Shown piece by piece: positions 1 through 7,061 of a stretch of DNA of 11,152 nucleotides. The translations under genes were made by a program, and so were the position numbers. The notes under the pieces were generated by a model. It had not been told where the DNA came from, searched no databases, and worked only from the letters and a program-made list of their open reading frames with translations. The stretch is from Brevibacillus sp. (GTDB lineage Bacteria; Bacillota; Bacilli; Brevibacillales; Brevibacillaceae), in assembly GCA_029240815.1 (NCBI GenBank), contig JARDZO010000187.1, positions 1 through 11,152 on the forward strand. The letters run 5' to 3'. Position 1 is the first letter of the stretch, and each line of letters begins with the position of its first letter.

Positions 1-321
1 TGCACCCGCGTCCTTTGGTTAGGTGTTCGGTGAGGCTGTGGTGGAGGAGAGGAAAAGGGAGAAAACTCTCCAGCTTCTTGGGTCCCCTGCTGAGGAGTCA
101 TCCCTGCACGGTTCCATGAAAAAAGCGAAACCGCGTCCAAAGTAGCCGATCCATGACGCTTCTCAGAGGTGGACGCTTGAGACCGTGTTTCCCTTTTTTC
201 ATTCCACCTCGGCTGGGCCCCAAAGAGCTTCGCTTTTTTCTCCCTTTTCCTCGGCCAGCCTTGACTCTCCCGCCTGCTTTCTCCTGGGAGCTTTCAATGG
301 AGTTTCTTTGAGAACAACCCT

Positions 322-359
322 AAATGGGACATTTGGTACGTACCTTGAATTTTTTTCAA
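322..359. repeat. Three abutting short palindromes
   Basis: Three inverted repeats follow one another without a gap: AAATG-GGA-CATTT (322-334), the perfect ten-base palindrome GGTACGTACC (335-344), and TTGAA-N5-TTCAA (345-359). Each is short, but their exact abutment in an intergenic region suggests a protein-binding cluster or a cruciform-prone segment. No promoter with good spacing was found beside it. The TG-extended TAGAAA at 371-376 is a weak -10 candidate reading right. The function is unknown. Confidence 0.45.
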
Positions 360-442
360 ATACAGGTTGCTAGAAATTACAAAAGCTCGCAAGAGAAGCA
401 TGTTTCCAGGCGGAGCGACTTGCGGAGTCCTTCTCAGCGGAG

Positions 443-526
443 CCATGAATCCCGAGGCAACAGAATCGCTATCTATGAATAACCTTCGTAGTTGCGCGCC
501 GTTTTGCGATTCCCTCGGGATCATGG
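443..526. repeat. Long imperfect inverted repeat (20 paired bases)
   Basis: CCATGA plus TCCCGAGG (443-457, with A449 bulged) pairs with CCTCGGGATCATGG (513-526), giving 14 base pairs. After an internal loop (458-463 against C512), AATCGC (464-469) pairs with GCGATT (506-511). The apical loop spans about 470-505. The pairing is far longer than expected by chance in 84 bases, and no T-tract follows it, so it is not itself a terminator. It could be an RNA stem or a DNA-level element. Confidence 0.6.
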
Positions 527-621
527 CGGAGCGGACAGTCTAGACTCCCGTGCAGGACGTAGCCCGGAGCGGAGAATGGAAACAGGCTTCTCCTCACAAC
601 AGCTACTTTCTAGACAGACTG

Positions 622-656
622 AAGCCGAACTTCCTTTTTACGGAGTTCGGCTTTTT
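622..656 (+). terminator. Rho-independent terminator, downstream of the YfcC gene
   Basis: AAGCCGAAC (622-630) pairs with GTTCGGCTT (645-653), and the stem continues with one bulge through TCC/GGA to a small T-rich loop. A run of five T (652-656) follows on the plus strand, so it works best for transcripts coming from the left. In the leftward direction the stem lies 11 bases after the YfcC stop codon but is followed only by a poor T-tract (CTTCAGTC). It probably ends that operon as well, less efficiently. Confidence 0.75.
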
Positions 657-666
657 GCATGGTTTC

Positions 667-2082
667 TTAATACGGTCCCCAGTTGATCGCGACACCGATC
701 ATGATAAAGACGATAGAGAGGACAGTCCATATCGCTGTCAACGGCAGCATAAACCTCAGCCATTTGCCATAGGAGATTCCGCTGATGGCAAGGATACTCA
801 TCAATACCCCAGACGTAGGGTTGATACAGTTGACTACACCTTCTCCGAGCATCAAGGCTTCTACTGCGACCTGACGAGTAATGTTCATGAGGTCAGATAG
901 CGGAGCCAATAACGGCATGAGCATGACTGCTTCACCCGAACCGGACGAGATCAGGAAGTGCAATCCCGCACTCCCCAAGAACATGCCAACTGCTCCGGCC
1001 ATTGGCGAGAGCGGCTCCAAGATCGTAGCGAGTCCGTACACGATAGTATCCAGGAACTTTCCGTCCTCCAGAATCACCGTGATCGAGCGAGCCATCCCGA
1101 CGATTAGCGCTCCATAGACCAGGCTCTGACACCCTTTTAAGAATGTCTTCGCGATGTCATTTCCGCTCATTTTGTTGATCAGTCCGACTCCAATGGCAAT
1201 GAAAATAAAGATACCTGCCATTTCGTTGACATCCCATTTGAACAGGATAGTACACGCAATAAAAGCAATCAGCACAATCCCGGTAAAAGCCAAGGTCAGC
1301 TTATGACGCAACGTAAAGAGAACCTGACTGTCCAGATCCCCAGCAGCTGAACCGCTATCAGATGGGAATGGGACATTTCCCAAAATGCCTCGGGAAGGAT
1401 CCTTACGGAGTTTGCGAGCATAACGGATAATATACAGAATCGTCACGAGCACAAAGGAAAGGTAGATAATGGTCCGATAGCCGATTCCAGAAAACAACGG
1501 AAGCTCCGCGATCTGCTGGGACAAGCCGAGTGTACCTGGAAACGCAATCGAGGTATTGAATCCTGCATACACCCCAATATAGATCAATGCCACACCAAAG
1601 ATGGCATCCAATTTCATGGCTCTCGCAATCATGATTCCTAGTGGTACAAAGGCAATCACTGAGTTGACAATGACGCCGAGCGTTCCTAGCACGGAGAACA
1701 CCGCAGTGATTAAAATGATCAATAGCCACTCTTTATTCCCCAGTTTTCGAACCAAGGTCAAAATGGCCGCATTCAGTGCCCCTGTCTTGTCCAAAACAGC
1801 CAAAGCACCGCCTGTAAACAACACCAAAAAGATAATCGGTGCTCCCTTTACCATCCCTGTCTGAATCGCGGTAAAAAAGTCGATGAATCCGGTTGGGTTG
1901 GGCTCAACAGCGTGATAGCTTCCAGGTACGACGACCGTCACGCTGCCATTTTTCACACGATCATACTCGCCCGTCGGCACGACATAAGTAGCGATGGCGC
2001 ACACCAATAGGATACAGAATAGTAGGACGTAAGCATCTAAACGCGCAAAGCTTTTCTTCAACAGATTTTTGTTGCCTTCCAT
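667..2082 (-). CDS. YfcC family membrane transporter
   Basis: An integral membrane protein of 471 residues with about 12 hydrophobic segments. The first is at about residues 17-36, followed by PTGEYDR (36-42), the arrangement that starts YfcC-family proteins. Other family-like stretches are VYAGFNTSIAFPGT (171-184), the Ser/Gly-rich SSGSGEAVMLMPLLAPL (379-395) and NPTSGVLM (421-428) near the end. The family belongs to the ion-transporter/AbgT-like group and is usually annotated as amino acid, peptide or C4-dicarboxylate carriers; the substrate is not readable from sequence. The start has a good AGGGGG ribosome binding site eight bases upstream. It lies 31 bp behind the M20 amidohydrolase, so the two are almost surely co-transcribed from the sigma-54 promoter at 3297-3312. 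A linked importer and hydrolase suggests uptake of the amidohydrolase substrate. Length is normal and no damage is seen. Confidence 0.9.
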   Translation of the reverse strand: MEGNKNLLKKSFARLDAYVLLFCILLVCAIATYVVPTGEYDRVKNGSVTVVVPGSYHAVEPNPTGFIDFFTAIQTGMVKGAPIIFLVLFTGGALAVLDKTGALNAAILTLVRKLGNKEWLLIILITAVFSVLGTLGVIVNSVIAFVPLGIMIARAMKLDAIFGVALIYIGVYAGFNTSIAFPGTLGLSQQIAELPLFSGIGYRTIIYLSFVLVTILYIIRYARKLRKDPSRGILGNVPFPSDSGSAAGDLDSQVLFTLRHKLTLAFTGIVLIAFIACTILFKWDVNEMAGIFIFIAIGVGLINKMSGNDIAKTFLKGCQSLVYGALIVGMARSITVILEDGKFLDTIVYGLATILEPLSPMAGAVGMFLGSAGLHFLISSGSGEAVMLMPLLAPLSDLMNITRQVAVEALMLGEGVVNCINPTSGVLMSILAISGISYGKWLRFMLPLTAIWTVLSIVFIMIGVAINWGPY

Positions 2083-2113
2083 GATAGTTCCCCCTGCTTG
2101 TTCAAAATCTTCT

Positions 2114-3253
2114 CTAGGAATGGGCTGCTTCTACTATAGCGGCTGTCAGGATCTTTGCACCATAAACCAGTGCTTCTGTATCAAAGGACATTTTTGGATG
2201 ATGTAAGACCGGTTTGAGACCGCACCCTAGTCCGATCATCGTAGAGGCCACCGAAGGATGATGCAGAGAGTAGAAGTGGAAGTCCTCTCCCCCAGGCGTC
2301 ACACAAATATCTGCCACTTGCTCCGTTCCTAGAACATGGGCGATAGCCTTTTGGGCAACGGCGATCATCTCATCGTTCGAAGTCGCGGCCGGAGCTACTC
2401 CCCTCCAGTTCCACTCCATGCCAACACCCATCAACTCGGCTGTTTGCTTCATGACATGCTCGGTTTTTTGGCGCAGCTCATCCATCCCTTGATTCGTCTG
2501 GGCTCGCAAATCCAAAGTAAACGTCCCACGATCAGGAATCACATTGGCTGTATCTCCGCCTGCCTGCAGTTGAGTCATTTTCACAGAAAATGGACAGCTT
2601 GCTTCCAAGCGGATATTTTGCAGCGCCTGAACTAAAAACGAGGCCGCTTCGATAACATTGCGCCCGAAAGCAGGTCGAGCCCCATGTGCCTGTACCCCTG
2701 TGATCGTTCCAGTCAAAGAAGTAGAGGAGCCGTGCAAAATCGCAGGCGCTGCCTTTCCATACGGCACTTCATTTTCTGGCCGCAAATGGACTCCCATGAG
2801 TTTCGTGACATTCTGCAGAGCTCCGTCCTTCAACATTTGCAGCGCGCCACCCAGCTTTTCTTCTGCAGGCTGGAAAAGAAAACGGATCGTTTTAGCAGGC
2901 TTCACACCACTCGCTGCGATCGCTAATGCACTGTAGCAAACAAGCGTCGAGTGGGCGTCATGTCCACATGAATGATTAGGCTTTACCACGCCATCTACTT
3001 CTTGGACGAGAGCATCCATATCTGCCCGTAAAGCTACCACTTCTTCGGTCGCTCCAGCAATTTCTGCGATAAAGCCATGATGTCCGTCAAACCGTTTCAC
3101 CAGAATGCCCGCATCTAACAGCTTGTTGCGAAGATACGCCGCCGTTTTTTCCTCCTGCCAGCTCGGCTCCGCTATTGCGTGCAGCTCTTGATACGTTTGC
3201 AGAATGCTTTCGCGTTGTTCATCCAAATACGCCAATGGTTTCTTCACATCCAT
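2114..3253 (-). CDS. M20 family (M20D-type) amidohydrolase
   Basis: A 379-residue cytoplasmic metallo-hydrolase; no signal peptide is visible. Metal-site motifs of the M20D amidohydrolase/carboxypeptidase group are intact: RADMDAL (76-82), HSCGHDAH (94-101, Cys96 and His98 as ligands), QPAEE (128-132, Glu pair), GVHLRPE (154-160, His156) and the C-terminal PGGEDFHF (320-327) and HHP (351-353). This group removes acyl groups from amino acids or cleaves related amides (hippurate-, aminobenzoyl-glutamate- or N-acetyl-amino-acid-type substrates); the exact substrate is unknown. An in-frame TGA lies four codons upstream, so ATG at 3253 is the first possible start. Its ribosome binding site is unusual: AAGGGGG lies 13 bases away, while AAGG sits only two bases from the ATG. 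It is the first gene of a pair with the YfcC transporter and follows a sigma-54 promoter. Confidence 0.9.
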   Translation of the reverse strand: MDVKKPLAYLDEQRESILQTYQELHAIAEPSWQEEKTAAYLRNKLLDAGILVKRFDGHHGFIAEIAGATEEVVALRADMDALVQEVDGVVKPNHSCGHDAHSTLVCYSALAIAASGVKPAKTIRFLFQPAEEKLGGALQMLKDGALQNVTKLMGVHLRPENEVPYGKAAPAILHGSSTSLTGTITGVQAHGARPAFGRNVIEAASFLVQALQNIRLEASCPFSVKMTQLQAGGDTANVIPDRGTFTLDLRAQTNQGMDELRQKTEHVMKQTAELMGVGMEWNWRGVAPAATSNDEMIAVAQKAIAHVLGTEQVADICVTPGGEDFHFYSLHHPSVASTMIGLGCGLKPVLHHPKMSFDTEALVYGAKILTAAIVEAAHS

Positions 3254-3296
3254 TACCTTCTGTCATCCCCCTTCGATGTATGGTAAGAATTACTTT

Positions 3297-3312
3297 AGCA
3301 AGATTAGTGCCA
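3297..3312 (-). promoter_or_regulatory. Sigma-54 (-24/-12) promoter of the M20-yfcC operon
   Basis: Read on the minus strand the site is TGGCAC-TAATC-TTGCT, an exact match to the sigma-54 consensus TGGCAC-N5-TTGCW. The GG and GC dinucleotides have the required spacing. Transcription would begin near 3286, about 30 bases before the M20 start codon. The divergent gene encodes a sigma-54 activator, so promoter and activator support each other. Confidence 0.92.
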
Positions 3313-3347
3313 AACAAATTATTTTCTATTTTCAGTATTCACAAACA

Positions 3348-3369
3348 ATATCCTTTGTTTTTAGGATAT
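3348..3369. promoter_or_regulatory. Inverted repeat, candidate activator-binding site
   Basis: ATATCCT (3348-3354) and AGGATAT (3363-3369) form perfect seven-base arms around an eight-base spacer. The centre lies about 47 bases upstream of the -24 element of the M20 promoter, that is, about 70 bases upstream of its inferred start site. This is a plausible, somewhat close, place for an enhancer bound by the divergent sigma-54 activator. The right arm overlaps the TATAAT at 3367-3372, so binding could also control the activator's own gene. The binding protein is inferred. Confidence 0.5.
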
Positions 3370-3372
3370 AAT
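3367..3372 (+). promoter_or_regulatory. Likely SigA -10 box of the activator gene
   Basis: A perfect TATAAT lies 79 bases before the activator start codon. No good -35 hexamer is found at 16-18 bases (the sequence there is AACAAT), while TTCACA at 3338-3343 is too far (23 bases). The promoter is therefore weak or needs an activator. It overlaps the inverted repeat at 3348-3369, which points to autoregulation. Confidence 0.45.
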
Positions 3373-3451
3373 TTAGGTGGTTTCTATTTCATAACATCCA
3401 ATATTCCCGCCAATAAACACCTATTTTCTCATCTATAGAGGAGCTTTTCAT

Positions 3452-5533
3452 ATGACTAAAGGAAAACCACGTATTTTATTAATCAACAATATGGAGACCG
3501 TATCCCATCTCTTTGTAAATAACTTAAAGCTGTTTTTCGGTAACCGAATCGAGTTGGATGCCCATTTTGGGTTATGTACGATTGAAAAGGAGCGCTTTGA
3601 AGAGGCTGATCTCATTCTTCTCTCGGATATCAAGCTTTTGATTGACCAGCCTGAACCCCCTGCGCATGTCCCTGTCTTGGTAGCGAGACGAACGATTGAC
3701 TTGAACAATCTGGACCGGCTGATGGACTTGAGACCAGGGACGCGATGTCTATTTGTTTCCAATACGATTGATATGGTCGAAGGTGCAATCGAGCTACTGC
3801 GCCATCTCGGATTTTCACATCTGACCTTCATTCCCTATGTTCCCGGCACCTGTACTCCCCTGCCTGTAAAAGATCACGTAGACTTCGCCGTTTGTCACGG
3901 CTTACCGGAGCTTGTTCCGGCGCATTTTGATCGGATCATCGAGCTGGGGCATCGGCCGCTCGATTTGACAACGATCTTTGACATTGCACGTTTGCTGGAT
4001 TTATCGCCGGAAAAGGCAAACCTCTACACAGCCGAATTCATCAGTGATTTTGTACGTATGGGACGGAAGTTAACCGACTCTGTAAGTAATGAGCGGCACT
4101 TGAACGAAAAGCTCGAATCGATTTTGAATGCGGTTCACGAGGGAATTATCGCCACGGACGCTTTTGGAAACATCACGGTGATGAACGAAGAAGCTGAAAA
4201 GATCCTGAACCTGCCTGCCATGGAGAATATCGGGAGACGTGTACAGGACGTCCTCCCCGAATTTCAAGTGAATGTAGTACTAGAGTCTCATGGGGAAGCA
4301 GCGAACCAGCTGACCCCGTTTCGTAATCTCTTTTTGCTGGTCACGCAAATTCCAATGATGCTGGATGGGCAGGTCTTGGGCTTGGTCATTACCTTTCAGG
4401 ACGTCACCAAGGTACAACAGATGGAACAGGAGATCCGCAAAAAGAGCACCCAATTAGGGCTCATGACTAAATATTCCTTTGATCACATCATCGGCTCTAG
4501 TGCTTCCACTCAGGCAAATAAGCAGGTAGCCACCAAACTAGCCGAAAGTGACTTTACCATCCTCATCACAGGAGAAAATGGTACAGGAAAAGAAGTTTTC
4601 GCTCAAGCGATCCACCATCATTCCATTCGTCGAGACGGTCCTTTTGTTCCTGTCAATTTTGCCGGACTGACGGAGAGCTTGGTCGAAAGTGAATTGTTCG
4701 GGTACGAGGAGGGCTCTTTCACAGGGGCGCGCAAAGGCGGCAAGATGGGGCTGTTTGAGCTCGCTCATAACGGGACCATTTTTCTGGACGAGATCGGTGA
4801 TGCACCGCTCAGTATTCAGGCAGCCCTGCTTCGTGTTCTTCAGGAGCGCCAAGTGATGAGGGTCGGTGGTCATCGGGTCATCCCGGTCAATGTGCGGGTG
4901 ATCGCTGCTACCAATCGAAACCTGTTTGATATGATCCAAAAGGGAACGTTTCGAGAGGACCTGTATTATCGTCTGAATGTCCTGCCGCTGCAGATCCCGC
5001 CCTTGCGAGACAGAGGCGAAGATATCATGGTGCTGATCAACTACTTCCTGCAAAAGAAGAACAAGGTCCTGACGTTCGCTCCCGAAGTTGCTGATCTTCT
5101 CCTGCAATATAGCTGGCCCGGCAACATCCGCGAACTGGAGAACTTCATTCATTATGCAGTCGTTATTGCAGGGGGTAATCGAGTGGAGCTGTGCCACTTA
5201 CCAGAACAGATACTCCAAGCAGCTACTTCCCCGCTCCGATCAACGGAGCACGAAGACATAGAAGATGCGATCGATTTCTTGTCCCGCCATGGTTCCTTGC
5301 ACGAATACGAATCGATTTTGCAAATCCTCTCTTCCTGCAGCAAACGCCAGGAACGAATCGGTCGCCAGTCGTTAAATGCCATGCTGCCCGTTCCCATGAC
5401 GGACGCCCAAATACGCCAAAAGCTGCACAATCTCAGTCGCACCGGATGTGTAGAAGTAGGGATTAAAAAGCAAGGAACTCGACTCACCGCATTTGGATTC
5501 ATGTTGCTAGAGAAACTGAAGGCCCGGGGGTAA
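3452..5533 (+). CDS. Sigma-54-dependent transcriptional activator (PrpR_N-like, PAS, AAA+)
   Basis: A 693-residue enhancer-binding protein. Residues 1 to about 205 form a sensor region resembling the PrpR_N/RocR-type receiver-like fold. A PAS domain (about 220-322) follows, with ESILNAVHEGIIATDAFGNI at its start. The AAA+ ATPase has Walker A GENGTGKE (374-381), the sigma-54 contact loop as GSFTGA (421-426, one change from GAFTGA), Walker B TIFLDE (442-447), the arginine-finger region REDLYYRLNVLPLQIPPLRDR (501-521) and WPGNIRELEN (555-564). The C-terminus (about 605-693) lacks the usual Fis-type helix-turn-helix. It looks like a winged-helix module, with MTDAQIRQKLHNLSRTGCVEV then LTAFGFMLLEKL. 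AGAGGAG lies about nine bases before the ATG. It is divergent from the M20-yfcC pair, whose promoter is of the sigma-54 class, so control of that operon is its probable task. The signal sensed is unknown. Confidence 0.93.
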   Translation: MTKGKPRILLINNMETVSHLFVNNLKLFFGNRIELDAHFGLCTIEKERFEEADLILLSDIKLLIDQPEPPAHVPVLVARRTIDLNNLDRLMDLRPGTRCLFVSNTIDMVEGAIELLRHLGFSHLTFIPYVPGTCTPLPVKDHVDFAVCHGLPELVPAHFDRIIELGHRPLDLTTIFDIARLLDLSPEKANLYTAEFISDFVRMGRKLTDSVSNERHLNEKLESILNAVHEGIIATDAFGNITVMNEEAEKILNLPAMENIGRRVQDVLPEFQVNVVLESHGEAANQLTPFRNLFLLVTQIPMMLDGQVLGLVITFQDVTKVQQMEQEIRKKSTQLGLMTKYSFDHIIGSSASTQANKQVATKLAESDFTILITGENGTGKEVFAQAIHHHSIRRDGPFVPVNFAGLTESLVESELFGYEEGSFTGARKGGKMGLFELAHNGTIFLDEIGDAPLSIQAALLRVLQERQVMRVGGHRVIPVNVRVIAATNRNLFDMIQKGTFREDLYYRLNVLPLQIPPLRDRGEDIMVLINYFLQKKNKVLTFAPEVADLLLQYSWPGNIRELENFIHYAVVIAGGNRVELCHLPEQILQAATSPLRSTEHEDIEDAIDFLSRHGSLHEYESILQILSSCSKRQERIGRQSLNAMLPVPMTDAQIRQKLHNLSRTGCVEVGIKKQGTRLTAFGFMLLEKLKARG

Positions 5534-5564
5534 GGTAGCCGTTGTCTAGAACCACCCACATACG

Positions 5565-5600
5565 AAAAAGCGGACAGGCATATTGCCCATCCGCTTTTTT
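5565..5600. terminator. Bidirectional terminator between the activator gene and argH
   Basis: AAAAAGCGGA (5565-5574) pairs with TCCGCTTTTT (5590-5599), and an inner GGC/GCC extends the stem. T-tracts follow on both strands. It sits 31 bases after the activator stop codon and six bases from the argH stop codon, so one hairpin ends both converging transcripts. Confidence 0.93.
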
Positions 5601-5606
5601 CTATTT

Positions 5607-7061
5607 CTATGCTCGTTGCACCGGAGAACCGATGTCGATTAACGATTCAATCATGACCTTTTGGCTGTTTTTATCTACCCATGCATGGGTATCAACCAGC
5701 TTTTTGCGGTACCATTCGATCTGTGCCTCGACCTGATTGCGGGCAGTGCCACCCAGTACGTTACGGGCATTGACAACTGTCTCGACGGCGAGTGCTTCAT
5801 ATACATCCTCACCGATCACATCGGAAAAGCTCTGGAACTCATCCAGCGTCAGATCGAGCAAGTACTTTTGTTGCTCGATGCAGTACAGGACTGTTCTGCC
5901 AACGACTTCGTGAGCCTGACGGAACGGCATATCCTTGCGAACGAGGTAATCTGCCAGGTCAGTCGCATTGGAGAAATCATTGGTCACAGCCTGACGCATG
6001 CGCTCGGTTTTGACCTGCATGGTCTGGATCATCGGTGTCAGAAGAGCAAGAGCACCATGAATGGTCGCTACGGTATCAAACATACCTTCCTTGTCTTCCT
6101 GCATGTCTTTGTTGTAAGCCATCGGCAAACCTTTGAGTACCGTCAACAGACCAAAGAGATTGCCGTAGACGCGACCTGTTTTTCCGCGTACCAGCTCGGC
6201 GACATCCGGGTTTTTCTTTTGCGGCATGATGCTGGAGCCCGTGCAGAACGCATCGTCCAGCTCTACAAAAGAAAACTCCTGGCTGCTCCAGATGACGAGC
6301 TCTTCGCACAAACGAGAGAGGTGGGTCATCAAGAGGGAAGCATCCGCCAAAAACTCGACGATGAAGTCGCGGTCACTGACAGCGTCCATGCTGTTTTGAT
6401 AGATACCGTCAAATTGCAGCAATTCCGCTACAAATGTACGGTCGATCGGGAACGTAGTCCCTGCCAGCGCACCAGCGCCAAGCGGCAGTACATTCACCCG
6501 GTTCCAGGTCTCCGTCATGCGCTCGATATCCCGTTGCAGCATAGATACATACGCCATCAGGTGGTAGCCGAAAAGGACAGGCTGTGCACGTTGAAGATGG
6601 GTGTACCCTGGCATGACGGTATCCAGATGCTGATTCGCCTGCTCGATCATCGCTTCCTGCAGATACATCGCCAGCTGGATGATTTCCATCAGCTTTTCTC
6701 TGAGGAACAGGTGCATATCCGTTGCGACCTGGTCGTTACGGCTGCGGCCCGTGTGGAGCTTGCCCCCCACCGGACCGATTTCTTCGATCAGCATCTTTTC
6801 GATATTCATATGAACATCTTCGTGAGCAACCAGGAATTCAACCTGCCCACGTTCGATCTTCTCTTTTACCTTTTTCAGTCCAGCAATGATCTGCCTTACT
6901 TCCTCCATCGGCAGGATACCGCACTTACCCAGCATGGCTACATGAGCTAGGCTACCGACGATATCCTGGCGCCACATCTTCTGGTCGAAAGAGATAGAAG
7001 CAGTATACTCTTCTACGAGTTGATTCGTCGGCTTCGTGAAGCGTCCTCCCCAGAGTTTCAT
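5607..7061 (-). CDS. argH: Argininosuccinate lyase
   Basis: A 484-residue enzyme of the fumarase/aspartase superfamily. It splits argininosuccinate into arginine and fumarate, the last step of arginine synthesis, in the cytoplasm as a tetramer. Visible motifs are the N-terminal [17 protein letters not shown] (103-111), [11 protein letters not shown] (151-161, with the catalytic-region His155) and the superfamily signature [12 protein letters not shown] (275-286), whose serine pair carries the catalytic Ser. Length is slightly above the usual 460-470 residues because of the C-terminal tail. The start codon overlaps the argG stop codon as ATGA, a sign of translational coupling. Transcription should come from the argG promoter. 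Confidence 0.97.
   Translation of the reverse strand: MKLWGGRFTKPTNQLVEEYTASISFDQKMWRQDIVGSLAHVAMLGKCGILPMEEVRQIIAGLKKVKEKIERGQVEFLVAHEDVHMNIEKMLIEEIGPVGGKLHTGRSRNDQVATDMHLFLREKLMEIIQLAMYLQEAMIEQANQHLDTVMPGYTHLQRAQPVLFGYHLMAYVSMLQRDIERMTETWNRVNVLPLGAGALAGTTFPIDRTFVAELLQFDGIYQNSMDAVSDRDFIVEFLADASLLMTHLSRLCEELVIWSSQEFSFVELDDAFCTGSSIMPQKKNPDVAELVRGKTGRVYGNLFGLLTVLKGLPMAYNKDMQEDKEGMFDTVATIHGALALLTPMIQTMQVKTERMRQAVTNDFSNATDLADYLVRKDMPFRQAHEVVGRTVLYCIEQQKYLLDLTLDEFQSFSDVIGEDVYEALAVETVVNARNVLGGTARNQVEAQIEWYRKKLVDTHAWVDKNSQKVMIESLIDIGSPVQRA

Larger units (their letters stand above)
400..656 (+). ncRNA. Candidate structured RNA ending in a terminator
   Basis: Reading right, the stretch contains the long hairpin at 443-526 and then a closing stem GTCTAGA (538-544) with TCTAGAC (609-615). 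That stem encloses a GGAGAA/TTCTCC hairpin (571-576 with 588-593). An intrinsic terminator with a T-tract follows at 622-656. Successive hairpins plus a rightward terminator with no open reading frame in front suggest a non-coding transcript. Against this, no clear promoter was found, so the 5' end is a guess. The terminator may also serve the leftward yfcC operon. No known RNA family was recognised. Confidence 0.3.
1..666. other. Intergenic region without a convincing protein gene
   Basis: No reading frame here has both a good ribosome binding site and protein-like composition. The frames that exist are short or run through strong hairpins. What can be seen is structure: a GGAGA/TCTCC hairpin (58-71), a CGGTT/AACCG stem (109-133), a perfect GCGTCCA/TGGACGC pair (133-139 with 170-176), three abutting palindromes (322-359), a long hairpin (443-526), a GTCTAGA/TCTAGAC pair (538-544 with 609-615) and a terminator (622-656). 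The hexamer GCGGAG occurs five times between 410 and 574. T-rich runs after C-rich tracts lie at 192-199 and 232-238. I recognise no known riboswitch, T-box, 6S, RNase P or tmRNA signature. The gene to the left lies outside the window. Confidence 0.6.

Noticed and set aside
98..202. Leftward 34-residue basic frame starting MKKGKHGLKRPPLRS
   Set aside because: The purine-rich GAGGTGG lies only about one to two bases from the ATG, the composition is not protein-family-like, and the frame runs through paired stems; probably chance.
1..300. T-box or known riboswitch
   Set aside because: Fragments such as ACCGCG occur, but the full T-box sequence, an antiterminator and a downstream gene in the right orientation are absent.
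185..373. Rightward 62-residue GTG-start frame
   Set aside because: No ribosome binding site and T-rich low-complexity product; crosses the tandem palindromes.
294..524. Leftward 76-residue frame in the left intergenic region
   Set aside because: No ribosome binding site, low-complexity unfamiliar protein, and it overlaps the long inverted repeat.
5661..6950. Long open frame antisense to argH
   Set aside because: Shadow of the highly biased argH codons; no ribosome binding site and protein unlike any family.
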